Below, one piece after another: positions 60,661-64,000 of a stretch of 64,000 nt of DNA. Source of the DNA: Lunularia cruciata (Eukaryota > Streptophyta > Marchantiopsida > Lunulariales > Lunulariaceae); assembly GCA_948567375.1 (NCBI GenBank), contig OX419758.1, positions 2,981,001 through 3,045,000 of the forward strand. Direction: 5' to 3'. The notes beneath the pieces are model-generated. The model saw nothing but the letters and a program-made list of their open reading frames with translations, was not told the DNA's origin and made no database searches. Positions within the stretch are counted from its first letter, which is position 1. Every line of letters starts with the position of its first letter. The position numbers and the translations under genes are program-made.

Positions 60661-60820
60661 ATAAATGAACACTCCATAAAACTATTTACAGGATATTTAG
60701 TGCAAGTTGCGTTCATTTATAAGAATCAAGCGCCATATTATTAAATGAACACCCCATAAAACTATTTACAGGATATTTAGTGCAAGTTGCGTTCATTTAT
60801 AAGAATCAAGCGCCATATTA
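60661..60820 (+). repeat. 80-bp tandem duplication with an internal inverted repeat
   Basis: Units 60661-60740 and 60741-60820 differ at only about two positions. Each unit contains TAAATGAAC and, about 40 bases on, GTTCATTTA, its exact reverse complement. So each unit could fold as a hairpin. Confidence 0.9.
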
Positions 60821-61150
60821 TGGATGTTTAGGGTTCCTTGTCAAAATAAATGATTGTAGGTAGAGGTAACATGGCTCTTGAGAGGGTTATCATGTTTTTT
60901 GGTGGGTGATTTTTAGAAGATGATTTATGAAAGTTTTTGGTGGGTCCAAAATGCCACTCTCAACTATTTGAAAAAAAAATTCCCCATCAATGTGTTAATG
61001 CTCTTGTCAATAAACTAAGTGGTGTGTTTAGTAGTTTTGCATTGGTGTGGTGGTTCATTTCCATATATTAGTGCCGCAAGGGAGATAATGCAAGTTATGG
61101 AAAATGATCCACACTGCCCTACGGCCACCAAGAAATAGATAGAGGGCCAA
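60821..61150. other. No feature recognised
   Basis: AT-rich intergenic sequence ahead of the inverted repeat at 61.15 kb. Confidence 0.4.
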
Positions 61151-61191
61151 TGAATTTTACTCCAATGACATTGCCGTTTTGGAGTAAAATT
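61151..61191. repeat. Perfect 14-bp inverted repeat (hairpin)
   Basis: Arms GAATTTTACTCCAA (61151-61164) and TTGGAGTAAAATTC (61178-61191), 13-nt loop. It lies at the start of a 65-codon plus-strand ORF (61150-61347) whose reality is doubtful. Confidence 0.7.
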
Positions 61192-61776
61192 CCCAAAGTG
61201 CAAGTAATTCCGTTCAGAATGTCAACTGCTGTCATACATACCACCAGAAAAGCAGTTGATTTTCTAGAACCAAAATCGATCGTGGAGGTGAGTTCGCGAA
61301 GGGTAAAGCAAGAAATTTTTTGGGCCATGGTTCGGGACAAGCATTGAGAGAGGTCGTATAGCAGATTTTCTGTTGAGTTAGAATCCTCGTGTTTTCAAGC
61401 TTATTTCTGTCATAGCTACTCCTAACTGTCATCGCAGGTCACAAGGTATTTCTCAGTTTGAAGCGGAAGATCAGGATTCATGAACTGTAGTAAGCTTTCA
61501 CTATTGAAGATTCCAAGTCACAAGAATGTTTATGGAATGTTCCAAGTCACTCTGTTTCGTGTTCGTTCGGAATTTCACCATACGATAGTCTGCCCGTAAA
61601 CAAGGGTCGCCCGAGAGTCGCCCATGCCCATGCGTTCATAGAGACTACTTTGCATGTAGCATTTACACACACTTTTAGTCGAACGAATCTCCAGTCATAC
61701 CCATCCAATCCGATAAACTTAGTGTTTATTACTCTATGAACGCACCATAGCCAAATAAAAGTTCACTAGATGTGTA
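61192..61776. other. No gene recognised
   Basis: Overlapping short ORFs on both strands at 61119-61432, without known motifs. Confidence 0.35.
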
Positions 61777-61932
61777 ATGGAAGAGCACCTAGGGGCATAT
61801 GTGGAAAGATTTTTCTTTGATATGAAGCATGTATTTCATGACATCAACTCCATAACTGAGGATGAAATAACAAGTCATTTCATTGAAGATCTGAAGCAAG
61901 TCTATAACTATAGCCTGACGATTTCAAGTTAA
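61777..61932 (+). pseudogene. Short gag-like fragment
   Basis: An ATG ORF of 51 residues containing 'LGAYVERFFFDMKHVF' and 'ITEDEITSHFIEDLK', which resembles the core of plant Retrotrans_gag domains (L..Y..RF..., then I..F..GL). It stops with TAA and no further gag is legible. It is probably a retroelement relic; similarity is by pattern only. Confidence 0.35.
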
Positions 61933-63025
61933 TAAGATAACCGTTTGAATTTCAAGATCCTCTAACTTTGGTTAACAAGCATTTCCTGGATCAGCCGGAA
62001 AATGATTAAGAGCAATTTCAGAAGGAAGTTGGTTCAGATTGGTGGAGATGTAAACGATTTAGATGAAAGTTTTGCTATCATCGAGGCAGGGAACCATGAT
62101 GTGACGTCCCTTTTTGACACAATCTCTCGTTCATTCGTCGGCAACTCGTTTGCGGAAGACTCTACTTAACTGGCGATTCATGGCGGGCAGACTCTTGGGC
62201 ATACCCTCGATCACGGTCAGGCTGAATCAGAGTCATACGGTGAAATATGCATATACACGGTCATATGGTGAAATATAGGCCGAAACAGAGTCATATGGTG
62301 AAATTGCTCTACTTTAAAACCTGAATTTTCTTTCTGATAGCTTACTACAGATACATTACAGTACTGCATTTGCTGCTATTACGTTCAGATAGATAGTCAG
62401 TTAGTCTGTCGTTAACAAAATTTGGCTCATCACGGTATTTCTTAATTTTACTCGTAGTTTATACAGGACATCATCAGCGAATCAAGAAAACTTATTCAAT
62501 CTTCTAGCTGTAATTACTCACAGTAAGAATAATCACTTTAAGCTCTATTAAATAGAAACATGCCTTTTACAACATGAATGGAAAACGATATTCACCCAAA
62601 TTTTGAGTGAAGGAATGTTAATATACTAAGGGTTAAAACGCACTACATTTATTCGGTCACCCGGTGAGCAAATAAACTTAGCAGTACGATGGTGTACACC
62701 GAACCGTGATAAATGACATGATAAACTGTAGACCATCTCCAACACGTGGCAACGGGAGTACAGATAAGCTCCGGCTGTATTGGAGGACTACGAACCGCCG
62801 AGCCTCTTGATATAAAGCTACTTTGCATTACATGTTTGATCGGGAGCTCCACGTGATTGGGTCAGACATCATGAGATGAGTATCCTAACGAACTGACAGC
62901 TCCAGGCAAGCTTCTGACTGTACATATCCTCAGAGTGTTCTTGCCAAATTTAATTGCCATGTTCTTCCCGAATACAGTCTCAAAAGCGGTGCTCGATGTT
63001 TAACTGTGTAGGCATTTGCGAGTTT
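61933..63025. other. Intergenic DNA downstream of the FSH1-type gene
   Basis: Includes a short tandem array at 62225-62306: three units of about 30 bp sharing 'gtcatayggtgaaat'. No gene is recognised. Confidence 0.5.
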
Positions 63026-63908
63026 TCAGACCCGCTTTAAGAAATTAACCAGTGTCTTTACATCTTCTTTCCCTGAAGTACACAGCACCCAACACAAGTT
63101 AACAATGTCAGATTACACCTTAGTCGGGTTTTGGATACACAACAGCAGGTTGTTTATGGCAGACTTGACCAATGTGACCTTCTACCTCTGTTTCTCAATC
63201 CTTGTCTTGGTTGATGGTGGATGTAAAGCCGGCTTGCTTTAAGTCCTATCAGAGACTTACCGAACATGGGGAAGCTGTGGCCCTGTGGAAGGTTGATGAC
63301 GACGGGGTTCACCCATAAATTAAGGAACTCCTTTGTTAATGACCTGAATGAATCTTTGAGACCTGTCAAATAACAAAATGTCAGCTCATGTGCCGGCTCT
63401 GTTCCAGGAAACAGTCCAAGGAAAGTTTCGAGGACTTCTCAGCTCAACATGGAAGAATGATGAGTTACTGATGAAAGCAGGCCAATGTCCACATTGACGG
63501 ACTCACCCATCACATGCAACGTAGGAATGTTAATAGGAGATCCTCTGTAAACGTCGGAGATGCCTGAATCTTTCATATATGCTCCAAAGGTTATGATCAG
63601 GAAGCGGAATGTAGGAAGGTCTGCTGCTCTCTTTCCCAACGTCACCCTACCCTGCTTACATGTAACGCAAGAAGATCGTGTTATCATCACATGAAAATAT
63701 CTCTGAATCCATGCGTCGTCGAATCATTTGTGAAGTTTTAGCAATAGCGCCACTCTTAACTCTAGTTTGAAGCTTCAGGAACTTCTTCTATAAGCGTGCT
63801 GTAGAAACATTGAATTGGACATCAAGATCTCAATCGTTATCGGTGCTGAGGTCCAAATCTTAGTACCTTGTGTTGGATAGCAGCCAGTAAACCAGACATT
63901 ATGGAACC
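63026..63908 (-). CDS. FSH1/OVCA2-type serine hydrolase, 5' exons outside window
   Basis: Four 3' exons on the minus strand with exact phase fit: 63867-63908, 63507-63651, 63261-63362 and 63026-63072 (stop TGA at 63026-63028). They encode 'GSIMSGLLAAIQHK', 'GRVTLGKRAADLPTFRFLII', 'DVYRGSPINIPTLHVMG', 'LKDSFRSLTKEFLN', 'NPVVINLPQGHSFPMF' and 'GKEDVKTLVNFLKRV'. This is the C-terminal half of the family: the residues just after the nucleophile elbow (GFSQGS; the Ser-bearing exon is outside), the probable catalytic Asp in LKD and the catalytic His in QGHSF. FSH1-type proteins are small alpha/beta hydrolases of about 220 residues with esterase activity, probably cytosolic; natural plant substrates are unclear. 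Introns are short (144-215 bp) with canonical ends. Confidence 0.88.
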
Positions 63909-64000
63909 CTGGAAGCGAAAGACCACATTTAGGATGCTGAAAGCAAGTTCGGAATCTGCAGAAGAAGAGTAATATACAAGTCGATTTTGTCGAAGTACAG

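Noticed and set aside
1..64000. CRISPR arrays, rRNA or bacterial operons
   Set aside because: No regularly spaced repeats of CRISPR type, no rRNA signature and clear spliceosomal introns; the DNA is eukaryotic.

Overview
The window reads as nuclear DNA of a land plant, probably a non-seed plant and perhaps a bryophyte. Genes have GT-AG introns. There is an interstitial tract of plant-type telomere repeat (TTTAGGG). The genes include a KING1-like CBS protein, a plant DUF1990 protein, a plant 2-oxoglutarate dioxygenase and an FSH1-type hydrolase. The one resistance-type gene has the architecture alpha/beta-hydrolase, NB-ARC, LRR (HNL class), which was described from liverworts. Assigning a species would need a database search.

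Layout. 1-3310: the 5' end of a Ty3/gypsy retrotransposon on the minus strand (LTR, tRNA primer site, an extra zinc-finger ORF, then gag running off the window). 5.5-8.5 kb: decayed copies of the LRR end and 3' flank of an NLR gene. 10.66-15.6 kb: a nearly complete HNL gene whose hydrolase and NB-ARC exons are intact but whose LRR end is broken by two frame changes. 16.8-17.5 kb: a solo LTR related to the first LTR. 17.5-26.5 kb: AT-rich DNA with a decayed PIF/Harbinger transposase.

27.8-29.1 kb: DUF1990 protein (three 3' exons resolved). 32.05-34.78 kb: a complete six-exon CBS-domain protein related to KING1, the SnRK1 gamma-type subunit; all exon phases fit. 36.4-37.6 kb: an intact single-exon 2OG-Fe(II) dioxygenase on the minus strand. 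43.1-46.2 kb: a degenerate non-LTR-like reverse transcriptase, interrupted by a 756-bp element with a 4-bp target duplication; a second copy of that element lies inverted at 58.0-58.6 kb. Short 3' ends of the same reverse-transcriptase family lie at 9.2, 47.9 and 53.7 kb. 48.4-50.7 kb: three relics of dioxygenase genes. 54-58 kb: repeat-like DNA with two unknown ORFs, one of them coiled coil. 63.0-64.0 kb: the 3' exons of an FSH1/OVCA2-type serine hydrolase on the minus strand.

The genes do not form a pathway. The window is a gene-poor mosaic in which two families (HNL-type NLR and 2OG dioxygenase) each have one largely intact member plus nearby relics, a local birth-and-death pattern, embedded in old transposon debris. 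Several perfect inverted repeats and 36-157 bp tandem duplications lie in the non-coding stretches.
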